The notes under the pieces are model-generated. The model did not search any database and was not told where the DNA came from. It was given only the letters and a program-made list of their open reading frames with translations. Below are positions 17,899 to 25,698 of a DNA stretch of 64,000 nt, one piece after another. How positions within the stretch are numbered: the first letter of the stretch is position 1; each line of letters begins with the position of its first letter. The DNA comes from Microbacterium hibisci (GTDB lineage Bacteria > Actinomycetota > Actinomycetes > Actinomycetales > Microbacteriaceae). Position numbers and translations under genes: made by a program. The DNA lies in the NCBI RefSeq assembly GCF_015278255.1, contig NZ_JADIJC010000001.1, positions 124,001-188,000 of the forward strand. The letters are read 5' to 3'.

Positions 17899-19860
17899 CT
17901 ATTCGTCGTCGCGGACATCGATCTCGATCCGAACCGGCGATCCCTCCGGAAGCATGGTTCCGGCCTTCGGATTCTGCGACTGGACCTCGGTGAGACCGTT
18001 GATTGCGATGTTCCATGGGAAGTCGACGCCGTCGACTTCGAAATGCGCGCTTAGCGCTCCGACGGCTTCGTCGCGGGTCAAGCCGATGACGTCGGGCACC
18101 TCGAACAGCGGAGGACCGGTCGAGACGACGAGCGTGACGGTGTCGCCGGGGGCGAGGGCACTGCCGTCGTCCTTGCCGATCACCGTGATCACGCGGCCCT
18201 CTTCGACGGAGTCGCTGGGCTCGGTCCGGCTGGGATCGGCGACCGCGAGCCCCAGGCCCTCGAGCGTGCTGCGCGCCTTGCCCTCGCTCTCACCCGTGAC
18301 ATCGGGCAGCGGGCCGAGCGACACCTGCAGCCGAGCGGTGTCGCCCTGGTGCACGGTGCAGCCCTCGATGCAGGCGACGTCCTGGGAGCCGTCCTCGGGG
18401 GCGCCGGCCGGGCGCACCACGACGCCGGTGACCGTTCCCGCCCCGGCGTCGGTGAAGATCTCCGAGCTCTCGTCGGGCACCGTGACGAACTGCGCTTCCA
18501 GCGCGGCGCGCACGTCGGCCTCGGGCATGCCGGCGAACGACGTGAAGGTCGCCTCGGCGGGGCCGGTCGACACGTACACGTTCACCTCGGCGGAGCGGTC
18601 GAGCCGGGAGCCGCTCGGGGGATCGGTGCGGATCACCTGGCCGGCGGCGACCTCGAGACTGCTCTCGCTCTGCTGCACGGCGACGAGCGAGTCCTCCTGC
18701 AGACGCGCGGCGGCATCCTCGAAGCTCAATCCGGCGACGTCGGCAACCGCGACCTGCGAGCCCGGGCCCGAGCCGAACCACCAGCCGAGGCCGCCGGCGA
18801 TGGCCGCCAGCAGGAGCACGAGCACGATGAGCCACGCGCCGCGCGAGCGGCGACGCTGCGTGGCACGGCGCAGCCGCGAGGCGTTGTCGACCTCTTCCAT
18901 CGTGGTGGTGGGCCCCGTCGGCGTGCCGGGGAGGACGGCGGTGAGTTCACCGGTGGCTGTGACGTCGTCGCGGATGACGCCGATCGGCCCCGTGCGGGCG
19001 ACCACGGGGGAGATGCCGAGCTCGCGCTCGATGTCGCGGAGTCGCTGGAGCATCTCGCGCGCGTCGATCGGGCGCTCGTCGGGCGACTTCTCGGTCGCCC
19101 AGAGCACGAGCTCGTCGAGCGGCTCGGGCACTCCCGGGTTCTTCACGCTCGGGCGCGGCACCGAATCGGTGGCGTGCTGGAAGGCGATCTGCATCGGCTG
19201 CTCGCCCTTGTAGGGCTGCTCGCCGGTGAGCATCTCGTACAGCATGATGCCGATCGCGTAGATGTCGCTCCGCGCGTCGGCGGTGCCGCGCGTGACCAGC
19301 TCGGGGGCGAGGTACGCGATCGTGCCCAGCAGCTGCGCCCCGGACGCGGTGTTCGCCGTCGTCGCGCGCGCAAGGCCGAAGTCGCCGATCTTGATCCGGC
19401 CGTCCTCGGCGAGGAGCACGTTCTCGGGCTTGACGTCGCGATGCACGATACCGGCCTTGTGCGCCGCCGCGAGCCCCGACAGCACGGCGTCGAGGATCGA
19501 GACCGCCTGCGGCACCGTGAGGCGCCGCTGCTCGCGGAGGAGTTCGCGCAGCGTGATGCCCGGCAGGTACTCCATGACGAGGTACGCCATGTCGCCGTCC
19601 TGCCCCTGATCGAACACGTTCACCACGTGCGGATCGGCGAGGCGGGCAGCCGCGCGGGCCTCCTGGATGAAGCGACTCTGGAAGACGGTGTCGTCGCTCA
19701 GGTGCGAGTGCATGACCTTGAGCGCGACGCGGCGCTCGAGGCGGAGGTCGGTGGCGACGTAGACGGTGGCCATGCCGCCGCGGGCGATGCGAGCACGCAC
19801 CCGGTACCGGCCGTCGACGAGACGGCCGATCAGCGGGTCCGTCTGCTGACTCGTGCTCAC
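17899..19860 (-). CDS. pknL: Membrane serine/threonine protein kinase with PASTA repeats (PknL type)
   Basis: The 653-residue kinase has a complete N-terminal catalytic domain: glycine loop ARGGMATV, Lys48 in VALKVM, HRDVKPEN, DFGLA and YLAPE. A juxtamembrane basic stretch and a single membrane span (around residues 345-365) lead to four extracellular PASTA domains, which bind muropeptides or lipid II. Its place between aroG, an Rv2175c-like gene and a prenyl synthase matches mycobacterial pknL, although mycobacterial PknL has no PASTA domains, so PknB-like sensing is likely here. TAGACT lies 6 nt before the GTG start, suggesting a leaderless mRNA. Likely substrates are division and wall proteins; this is inference. 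Confidence 0.93.
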   Translation of the reverse strand: MSTSQQTDPLIGRLVDGRYRVRARIARGGMATVYVATDLRLERRVALKVMHSHLSDDTVFQSRFIQEARAAARLADPHVVNVFDQGQDGDMAYLVMEYLPGITLRELLREQRRLTVPQAVSILDAVLSGLAAAHKAGIVHRDVKPENVLLAEDGRIKIGDFGLARATTANTASGAQLLGTIAYLAPELVTRGTADARSDIYAIGIMLYEMLTGEQPYKGEQPMQIAFQHATDSVPRPSVKNPGVPEPLDELVLWATEKSPDERPIDAREMLQRLRDIERELGISPVVARTGPIGVIRDDVTATGELTAVLPGTPTGPTTTMEEVDNASRLRRATQRRRSRGAWLIVLVLLLAAIAGGLGWWFGSGPGSQVAVADVAGLSFEDAAARLQEDSLVAVQQSESSLEVAAGQVIRTDPPSGSRLDRSAEVNVYVSTGPAEATFTSFAGMPEADVRAALEAQFVTVPDESSEIFTDAGAGTVTGVVVRPAGAPEDGSQDVACIEGCTVHQGDTARLQVSLGPLPDVTGESEGKARSTLEGLGLAVADPSRTEPSDSVEEGRVITVIGKDDGSALAPGDTVTLVVSTGPPLFEVPDVIGLTRDEAVGALSAHFEVDGVDFPWNIAINGLTEVQSQNPKAGTMLPEGSPVRIEIDVRDDE

Positions 19861-19866
19861 GCTGAG

Positions 19867-19872
19867 AGTCTA
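19867..19872 (-). promoter_or_regulatory. -10 box of a leaderless pknL transcript
   Basis: On the minus strand TAGACT is followed by 6 nt (CTCAGC) and the GTG start. Confidence 0.6.
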
Positions 19873-19953
19873 CGGATGCGCACCTGCGTGCCGGCGGAGC
19901 GCCTCACCACGCGAGATCGTAATGTGACGCATGCGACCGGACCGGATCCGGCC

Positions 19954-21240
19954 TCAGCCGATCGCGGCGAGCCAGGAATGGGCGGATGCCTCCCACTTGG
20001 CGTACGCGTCGGGATAGGCGGAGATCTGCACGGCCTGGGCGGCCTGCGTGAAGCTCATCGCCTCCCATCCCGGGATGTCGAGCAGACCGCGCGTGCGGGA
20101 GCCGTTCGGGTCGCCGCGTCCGCCGAAGAAGACGCGCGTCGCGCGCGCCGGGTCCGTCACCTCGGCCTCGGTGCCCCAGCCGTAGCTCGGCCGCTGCTGG
20201 AACAGTCCGAGCGAGTCGCGGTCGCCCCACGAGAGGTTGCGGAGCGAGGACTCCTGCATCGCCGTGCCGAGGGCGATCGCGATGCCGTGGTTCGACACCC
20301 CAAGCTCGCGTCCGATGCCGACGATCAGCCGCGCGTTGGCGGCCTGCTCCGACGTGAGGCCGGGGATCCCGGCGGCCGGGATCTTGATCGTCTGGCCCGG
20401 GTAGATGATCGACGACCAGCCGAGCCCGTTGGCCGAGAGCACCGCGTTCGTGGTGACGCCGTAGCGCTTCGCGATCGCGCTGATGGTGTCGCCGGCGATG
20501 ACCGTGTGCGTCCCGGCCGACGCGGGCGGTGCGGGGGCCGGAGCAGGCGCGGGTGCGGGTGCAGGCGCGGGTGCCGGGGCCGACGCGGCAGGGGCCGCGG
20601 CTCCGGGGATCTTGATGGCCTGGCCCGGATAGATGATCGAGGACCAGCTCAGCCCGTTGGCAGAGAGGACGGCGTTGGTCGTCACCCCGTGGCGCCTCGC
20701 GATCGCGCTCACCGTGTCGCCGCGCTGGACCGTGTAGGTGCCGGCGGACGGCGCCGGCGCGGGAGCGGGCGCTGCCGGAGCGGCCGACAGCTTCAGCACC
20801 TGGCCCGGGTAGATCGTCGACGACCATCCGAGCCCGTTCAGCGCCAGCACGTCGGCGGTCCGCAGGCCGAAGCGGGCTGCGATGCGGCTGACCGTGTCGC
20901 CGCGCTGCACCGTGTGCGTCGGTGGCGCGGCCGTCGTGGTCACGCGCGCGACCGTGGCGGCGGCCGCGGGGGCGAATGCCGCGGTGACGGATGCCGCAGC
21001 CGCCGGCGCTGCGGTCGCCGACGCGGCCGAAGCCCCCGTTGCCACGGCAGTGGCGATGGCCGGGCGCAGCACGCTCGGCGCCTGTCGCGTCGTCGCCTCG
21101 CTCGCCGCCGCGTGGGCGGGAACGGCGGTGAGCGTCAGGGCGATGGAGCCGGCGAGGGCTACAGGAACCCCCGCGCGGAGCGTCCGCGACGACGCGGCGC
21201 TCCGGTCGGCGTGATCACCGGTACTCCGAATCGGTCGCAC
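19954..21240 (-). CDS. Secreted wall protein with three LysM domains and a transglycosylase-like C-terminal domain
   Basis: The 428-residue product has a signal peptide (basic start, hydrophobic core, VPAHAAA cleavage-type end near residue 45). Three LysM domains follow, each with GDT near its start and YPGQ near its end, joined by Ala/Pro linkers. The C-terminal 130 residues include IALGTAMQESSLRN, WGDRDSLGLFQQRPS and GWG, as in lysozyme-fold lytic-transglycosylase-like proteins; the Glu in AMQES is the candidate catalytic residue. LysM would anchor it to peptidoglycan. The GTG start follows GGGGGGAAA. It lies between pknL and the Rv2175c-like gene, which are close together in mycobacteria. 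Role in wall remodelling is inferred. Confidence 0.85.
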   Translation of the reverse strand: MRPIRSTGDHADRSAASSRTLRAGVPVALAGSIALTLTAVPAHAAASEATTRQAPSVLRPAIATAVATGASAASATAAPAAAASVTAAFAPAAAATVARVTTTAAPPTHTVQRGDTVSRIAARFGLRTADVLALNGLGWSSTIYPGQVLKLSAAPAAPAPAPAPSAGTYTVQRGDTVSAIARRHGVTTNAVLSANGLSWSSIIYPGQAIKIPGAAAPAASAPAPAPAPAPAPAPAPAPPASAGTHTVIAGDTISAIAKRYGVTTNAVLSANGLGWSSIIYPGQTIKIPAAGIPGLTSEQAANARLIVGIGRELGVSNHGIAIALGTAMQESSLRNLSWGDRDSLGLFQQRPSYGWGTEAEVTDPARATRVFFGGRGDPNGSRTRGLLDIPGWEAMSFTQAAQAVQISAYPDAYAKWEASAHSWLAAIG

Positions 21241-21382
21241 GAGTTTCCCCCCTCAGTCGACTCCGAAACCGTGTCACGGATGTGAATTGGTGTCAACTGG
21301 TGATAACAGGCGTGCCAGGTGTGACTGCTGTGGCGGGAGTCGGGTGGTCCGGTGCCCGGCGTGATCTGAGATAGTTGCTTTC

Positions 21383-21733
21383 GTGACCGCTGACGACGCT
21401 TCGCGCTTCGAGACCGATTGGCTCACCCTCCCCGACCTGGTGGAGGTGCTCGGCGAACCGCTCGGTCGCGTGCGCCGGCTTCTCGACGACTTCCACCTCG
21501 TCGGCACCCGCCGCGACGGCGCCCTGAAGGTGCCCTCGGTGTTCATCGTCGACGGGCACCCGCTGCCCTCCCTGCGCGGCACGGTCTTCGCCCTGCACGA
21601 CGCCGGCTTCTCCGACGACGAGGCGATCGACTGGCTCCTCGCCCCTGACGAGACGATCGGCGTCTCGCCGATCGAGGCTCTCCTGGCCGGGCGCAAGAGC
21701 GAGGTCCGCCGGGTCGCACGCACCCTCGCCTGA
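21383..21733 (+). CDS. Rv2175c-family DNA-binding protein
   Basis: The 116-residue protein has a winged-helix-like N-terminus (LTLPDLVEVLGEPLGRVRRLLDD) and a C-terminal helical region (DDEAIDWLL, SPIEALLAGRKSEVRRVA), matching the Rv2175c family. In M. tuberculosis, PknL phosphorylates Rv2175c and this abolishes its DNA binding. The close linkage to pknL here suggests the same kinase-substrate pair. The Thr and Ser residues near the N-terminus (TADDAS) could be the phospho-sites. It is divergent from the LysM gene and ends in a small cluster of direct repeats. Confidence 0.85.
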   Translation: MTADDASRFETDWLTLPDLVEVLGEPLGRVRRLLDDFHLVGTRRDGALKVPSVFIVDGHPLPSLRGTVFALHDAGFSDDEAIDWLLAPDETIGVSPIEALLAGRKSEVRRVARTLA

Positions 21734-21792
21734 CCCTTCCACGAGCTCAGGGACCTTCGACGAGCTCAGGGACCCTTCGACGAGCTCAGGGG
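21734..21792. repeat. Three tandem copies of a 19-20-bp element
   Basis: CCTTCGACGAGCTCAGGGA-like units at 21734-21753, 21754-21772 and 21773-21792 fill the gap between two convergent genes. The first copy has one substitution. GAGCTC is a small palindrome in each unit. Confidence 0.85.
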
Positions 21793-21818
21793 CCGGGCGC
21801 GCTGCGAGCCTCGCGGGC

Positions 21819-22913
21819 TCAGGTGGTGCGGACCGTCGCGGCGCGTGCGAGTTCCCGCAGCTCGCTCACGGCGGCGTTGCCCAGCCGCGCTCCGGACAGC
21901 GCTCGGTCGGCCTCGCGCGCGTAGTCGGCGATGAGGCTCTCCACCCGGTCCAGGGCGCCGGTGTCGAGGATGGTCTGCTGCAGCGACGCGATCTGCCCGG
22001 CATCGAGCTCCGGATCGCCGAGGAGCTCGTCGACGATCCGGCGGGCGTTGGGTGCGAGAGCCTCGCGCGCGAAGGCGATGAGCACGGTGCGCTTGCCCTC
22101 GCGGAGATCGTCGCCGGACGGCTTGCCGGTTGCCGCCTCGTCGCCGAAGACGCCCAGCACGTCGTCGCGCAGCTGGAAGGCCATGCCGACCGGATGGCCG
22201 AACGCGGCCAGCGCCGCCGCCTGCGCGGCATCCGCCCCCGCCAGCGCCGCACCGATCGCGAGGGGCTGCTGGATGCTGTACCGCGCCGACTTGAACGACG
22301 CCACGCGCAGGGCGCGATCGGCGTGTCGATCGTCGGGCTCGGTGACGAACGCCGACTCCTCGGCCACATCGAGGAACTGCCCGAGCGTGACCTCGCGGCG
22401 CATCAGGGCGTACTGACGGCGGGCCGCAGCCGCACGGTCGGGCGACGTCTCGGCCAGACCCTCCTCGAGCAGGTCGTCGCTCCAGGCCACGAGGAGGTCT
22501 CCGAGGAGGATCGCGCTCGACCGCCCGAAGGCGTCGGCGTCGCCGAACCACCCCGCGGCGCGGTGCTCCGCCTCGAGCGCGCGGTGCGCCGACGGCCGGC
22601 CGCGCCGGGTGTCGGAGTTGTCGATGAGGTCGTCGTGCACGAGCGCCGCCGCGTGGAAGACCTCGAGTGCGGCGGCTGCGGCGATGACCGGAGCAGGCGG
22701 GGCGCCCGCGGGCGCGGCTGCCTCCTCCACTGCCCTCCACCCGGCGATGCAGAAGCGGCCGCGCAGACGCTTTCCGCCGGTGACGGCGTCCGCCGCGGCG
22801 GTGAGGAACCCGTCGGCGTCGGGCCCGGCATCCGTCACGGTCTTCCGCTGATCCGAGACGAACATGTCCACTCGCTGAGAAATGGCTTCGATCGGCTCTG
22901 CGAGGGGTGACAC
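21819..22913 (-). CDS. idsA: Polyprenyl diphosphate synthase (geranylgeranyl-type, IdsA-like)
   Basis: The enzyme condenses isopentenyl diphosphate with allylic diphosphates to build C15-C20 or longer prenyl chains for carrier lipids, quinones or carotenoids. The 364 residues contain the first Asp-rich region (HDDLIDNSDTRRG) and the second (FQLRDDVLGVFGD), plus GKRTVL. The second region is DDVLG, lacking a third Asp, as in several actinobacterial enzymes. Chain length cannot be deduced. TAGGCT lies 6 nt before the GTG start at 22913, implying a leaderless mRNA. Synteny with Rv2173 supports the family. Confidence 0.92.
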   Translation of the reverse strand: MSPLAEPIEAISQRVDMFVSDQRKTVTDAGPDADGFLTAAADAVTGGKRLRGRFCIAGWRAVEEAAAPAGAPPAPVIAAAAALEVFHAAALVHDDLIDNSDTRRGRPSAHRALEAEHRAAGWFGDADAFGRSSAILLGDLLVAWSDDLLEEGLAETSPDRAAAARRQYALMRREVTLGQFLDVAEESAFVTEPDDRHADRALRVASFKSARYSIQQPLAIGAALAGADAAQAAALAAFGHPVGMAFQLRDDVLGVFGDEAATGKPSGDDLREGKRTVLIAFAREALAPNARRIVDELLGDPELDAGQIASLQQTILDTGALDRVESLIADYAREADRALSGARLGNAAVSELRELARAATVRTT

Positions 22914-22919
22914 GGGCCT

Positions 22920-22925
22920 AGCCTA
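22920..22925 (-). promoter_or_regulatory. -10 box of a leaderless idsA transcript
   Basis: On the minus strand TAGGCT is followed by AGGCCC (6 nt) and the GTG start codon. Confidence 0.6.
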
Positions 22926-22942
22926 GTGAGGAACGGCACGCG

Positions 22943-22948
22943 TACAAT
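22943..22948 (+). promoter_or_regulatory. -10 box of the DUF3040 gene
   Basis: TACAAT lies 28 nt before ATG 22977, and a GAGGGGG ribosome binding site stands between them. Confidence 0.5.
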
Positions 22949-22976
22949 CGAGCCACCGAAGTACAGAGGGGGATGC

Positions 22977-23345
22977 ATGCCACTCTCCGAACAGGAGCAG
23001 CGCCTGCTGGACGAGATGGAGCGCCATCTCATGCGCAACGACGCGGATGTCGTCAGCGCGCCCCGCGACGGACGCACCCTGAGCTATCGCAACATCGTCT
23101 ACGGCACGATCCTCGTGCTGCTGGGTCTGGGCGGCCTGATCGTCGGCGTCTCGATCCCGCAGGTGATCGTCGGCGTGATCGGCTTCGTCGTGATGCTCGG
23201 CGGAGTCCTCCTCGCGGTCACGCCGGGACGCGGACCGGGCAAGGTGCGCGTCGAACCGGATCGCCCCTCGAGACAGACCAACAACAGCTCGTCGTTCATG
23301 GATCGCATGAACGATCGCTGGGACAGGCGGCAGGAGGAGCGCTGA
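22977..23345 (+). CDS. DUF3040 membrane protein
   Basis: The 122-residue protein begins MPLSEQEQRLLDEMERHL, the typical start of DUF3040 proteins. Two adjacent hydrophobic spans (about residues 40-58 and 61-80) and a polar, Arg-rich tail follow. I chose ATG 22977, as a second ATG at 22973 is in another frame. A DUF3040 gene commonly precedes mraZ in actinobacteria, as here. The function of the family is not known; a link to division or envelope is suggested only by position. It ends before a clear T-tailed terminator. Confidence 0.88.
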   Translation: MPLSEQEQRLLDEMERHLMRNDADVVSAPRDGRTLSYRNIVYGTILVLLGLGGLIVGVSIPQVIVGVIGFVVMLGGVLLAVTPGRGPGKVRVEPDRPSRQTNNSSSFMDRMNDRWDRRQEER

Positions 23346-23373
23346 GCGCCCCCGCCGACTGAGCCGGCACGAG

Positions 23374-23404
23374 AAGCACCGACCTACGGGTCGGTGCTTT
23401 TTTG
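23374..23404 (+). terminator. Rho-independent terminator before mraZ
   Basis: AAGCACCGACC pairs perfectly with GGTCGGTGCTT around a TACG loop, followed by a run of seven T. This is the most canonical terminator in the window and insulates mraZ from the upstream gene. Confidence 0.95.
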
Positions 23405-23475
23405 TTGCGCGCGAACGACCCGCCGTTGCTCGCGCAGGGCGCCCGGGGGAGTCCCGTGCATCGAATTGGTGGCGA

Positions 23476-23500
23476 AGTGGAGGAGAGTGGAGTAAAGTGG
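23476..23500 (+). promoter_or_regulatory. MraZ boxes overlapping the mraZ promoter
   Basis: Three AGTGG repeats begin at 23476, 23486 and 23496, exactly 10 bp apart, and so lie on one face of the helix. Known MraZ operators are tandem TGG-containing repeats with this period. A -10-like TAAAGT (23493-23498) sits within the last spacing, so MraZ binding would block the cluster promoter. Confidence 0.8.
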
Positions 23501-23542
23501 CGCACAACCCGGGGGGCCGGACGAAGGGGGTGTGATGTACCG

Positions 23543-23974
23543 ATGCTTTTGGGCACGCACACACCCAAGCTCGATGACAAAGGACGCGTCATCCTCCCGG
23601 CGAAGTTCCGCGACGACCTGGGTGGGGGTGTCGTCGTGACGCGCGGACAGGATCGCTGCCTGTACGTGTTCAGCGAGAAGGAGTTCGAGCGGGTGCACGA
23701 CCGCATCCGCGAGGCGCCGCTCGCGAACAAGCAGGCGCGCGACTTCCTGCGCATGTTCCTCTCGGGTGCCAGTGCCGAGAAGCCCGACAGTCAGAACCGC
23801 ATCACGATCCCCCCTCCGCTGCGCGCATACGCCGGCCTGGAGCGAGACCTCGTCGTCACCGGCGTGGGCGCTCATGCCGAGATCTGGGACGCCGCTGCGT
23901 GGAACACCTACGCAGAGGCCAACGAAGAGAGCTACGCCGAGCTGGAGCAGGAGGTGATTCCGGGCCTGTTCTGA
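23543..23974 (+). CDS. mraZ: Transcriptional regulator MraZ
   Basis: This is the first gene of the dcw cluster and its usual autoregulator. The 143 residues have two SpoVT/AbrB-like halves, each with the conserved DxKGR or DxxxR segment: [17 protein letters not shown] near residue 9 and [13 protein letters not shown] near residue 84. MraZ forms ring-shaped oligomers on tandem repeats; three such repeats precede the gene. ATG 23543 gives the expected [11 protein letters not shown] start. A 121-nt gap follows before rsmH. Confidence 0.95.
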   Translation: MLLGTHTPKLDDKGRVILPAKFRDDLGGGVVVTRGQDRCLYVFSEKEFERVHDRIREAPLANKQARDFLRMFLSGASAEKPDSQNRITIPPPLRAYAGLERDLVVTGVGAHAEIWDAAAWNTYAEANEESYAELEQEVIPGLF

Positions 23975-24095
23975 GGCTCCGTCGCCTGGATCCCGACTCC
24001 CAGCCGCTCCCGCCCTGTCGCCACTTCCCCGGTGACAGGTCAGAGCGGATGGGGATCAGGGTTCAGGGGACGAGGCCCCGGAGGCCCCGACGATC

Positions 24096-25049
24096 ATGAA
24101 CCTGCGCGATATCCACACCCCGGTGATGCTCGAGCGCTGCATCGAGCTGCTGGCGCCCGCCCTCGGCCGCGACGGTGCCGTCTTCGTCGACGCCACGCTC
24201 GGCATGGGCGGACACTCCGAGGCGTTCCTCGAGCGGTTCCCCGGCCTGCAGCTGGTCGGCCTCGATCGCGACACCGACGCATTGCGCATCGCGGGGGAGC
24301 GCCTCGCGCGCTTCGGCGACCGCGTGCACCTCGTGCACACGGTCTACGACGGGATCGCGGATGCCGTGACCTCGGCCGGCTTCCCGGTGGCAGACGGCAT
24401 CCTGTTCGATCTGGGCGTCTCGTCGCTGCAGCTCGACGTCGCCGACCGCGGCTTCGCCTACGCGCAGGACGCCCCGCTCGACATGCGCATGGACCAGTCG
24501 GCCGGCACGACGGCCGCCGAGATCCTCGCGACGTACGGCGAGGGCGATCTGCGTCGCATCTTCGAGCGGTACGGCGAGGAGAAGCTCGCCGGGCGCTACG
24601 CCCGCGCCATCATCGCCGCGCGGGGCGAGGCGCCGATCGAGCGGTCGGGCCGGCTCGTCGAGATCCTGCAGGCGGCGACGCCCGCGGCGGTGCAGCGCAC
24701 CGGACACCCCGCCAAGCGCGTGTTCCAGGCGCTGCGGGTCGAGGTCAACCGCGAGCTGTCGGTGCTCGAGCGCGCCGTGCCGTCGGCGCTCGGCATCCTC
24801 CCGGTCGGCGGCCGCATCGTCGTCCTCTCCTACCAGTCCCTCGAGGACCGCCTGATCAAGCGTGCGTTCGCGGAGGCCTCCACGTCGACCGCGCCCGCGG
24901 GGCTGCCGGTCGAGCTGCCCGAGCACGCCCCGAAGTTCCGACTGCTCGTCAAAGGTGCCGAGCTCGCCACCGAAGAGGAGCGCGCGGCGAACCCGCGCGC
25001 GACGCCGGTCCGCCTGCGGGCGGCTGAGCGAGTGAAGGACGACGCATGA
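24096..25049 (+). CDS. rsmH: 16S rRNA (cytosine-1402-N4)-methyltransferase RsmH
   Basis: The enzyme methylates N4 of C1402 in the 16S rRNA decoding centre. The 317-residue protein begins [13 protein letters not shown], has the SAM-binding [11 protein letters not shown] and LDRDTDAL segments, [12 protein letters not shown] and the C-terminal [13 protein letters not shown], all typical. Its stop overlaps the ftsL start by 4 nt (ATGA), implying translational coupling. It is the second gene of the dcw cluster (old name mraW). The start ATG has only a distant GGAGG. Confidence 0.96.
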   Translation: MNLRDIHTPVMLERCIELLAPALGRDGAVFVDATLGMGGHSEAFLERFPGLQLVGLDRDTDALRIAGERLARFGDRVHLVHTVYDGIADAVTSAGFPVADGILFDLGVSSLQLDVADRGFAYAQDAPLDMRMDQSAGTTAAEILATYGEGDLRRIFERYGEEKLAGRYARAIIAARGEAPIERSGRLVEILQAATPAAVQRTGHPAKRVFQALRVEVNRELSVLERAVPSALGILPVGGRIVVLSYQSLEDRLIKRAFAEASTSTAPAGLPVELPEHAPKFRLLVKGAELATEEERAANPRATPVRLRAAERVKDDA

Positions 25050-25648
25050 GCACGATCGCGAACGCCACCACAGCGGCCAGACTCTCGGGCGCGGTCGCGC
25101 CGGATCGATCGGATGCCGCGCGCCGCCGCCTCCGGGTGGTCGAGGCGCCGGCCCGCCGACGCCGCCCGAAGCTCTTCTACGGCGTGGTCGCGGTTCTCGG
25201 CGCGTTCCTCATCGCGGGTGCGCAGATGTCGCTGTCGATCATGACGACGCAGGGCACGTACGAGCTCGCCGCCCTGACGAAGGAGCAGCGCGACCTCACG
25301 TACGAGAAGCAGATGCTGTACGACGATGTCGCCGGCCTCAGCTCGCCCCAGTACCTGGCGGCGAACGCCGCCGCGCTCGGCATGGTGATCAACGAGGCGC
25401 CGAGCTACCTGCGGCTGAGCGACGGCGCGATCCTCGGACCGTCCGAGGTCGCGATGGGGTCGTCCTCGGTCGACGCGATCGGCCGCGGGGCCGTCCCCAA
25501 CGCCCTCATCACCGACACGCCGCTCGTCACGGCCCCGGACGCGACGATCGACGGCGTGCCCGTCGAGGTGGCCGGCGTCGGCGACGCCGGAGTCGGCAAC
25601 ACTCCGCCGCCGATCACCGACGGACTGCCCACGCCCAGCACACACTGA
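25046..25648 (+). CDS. ftsL: FtsL-like division protein
   Basis: The 200-residue protein has a basic N-terminus (ARRRRPKL), one membrane span (about residues 49-70) and a short coiled-coil-like segment ([19 protein letters not shown]), followed by NAAALGMV. This is the standard FtsL layout, and it sits between rsmH and ftsI. FtsL bridges FtsB/FtsQ and FtsWI in the divisome. An unusual long, low-complexity C-terminal tail (about 70 residues, rich in Thr, Pro, Val, Gly) extends outside the membrane. Sequence conservation in this family is low, so the call rests on topology and position. Confidence 0.85.
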   Translation: MSTIANATTAARLSGAVAPDRSDAARRRLRVVEAPARRRRPKLFYGVVAVLGAFLIAGAQMSLSIMTTQGTYELAALTKEQRDLTYEKQMLYDDVAGLSSPQYLAANAAALGMVINEAPSYLRLSDGAILGPSEVAMGSSSVDAIGRGAVPNALITDTPLVTAPDATIDGVPVEVAGVGDAGVGNTPPPITDGLPTPSTH

Positions 25649-25698
25649 GACGACACCGACGCCGACGCCTGACGAACGATCACGACACGAGACGCGAG

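Noticed and set aside
21241..21382. Possible c-di-AMP riboswitch before the LysM gene, as in some actinobacterial wall hydrolase genes
   Set aside because: The 142-nt region is too short and I see no conserved stems. It more probably holds an ordinary promoter (TTGACA on the minus strand at 21296-21291).
21734..21792. Possible small CRISPR-like array
   Set aside because: The three units are directly adjacent without unique spacers and there are no cas genes, so it is a plain tandem repeat.
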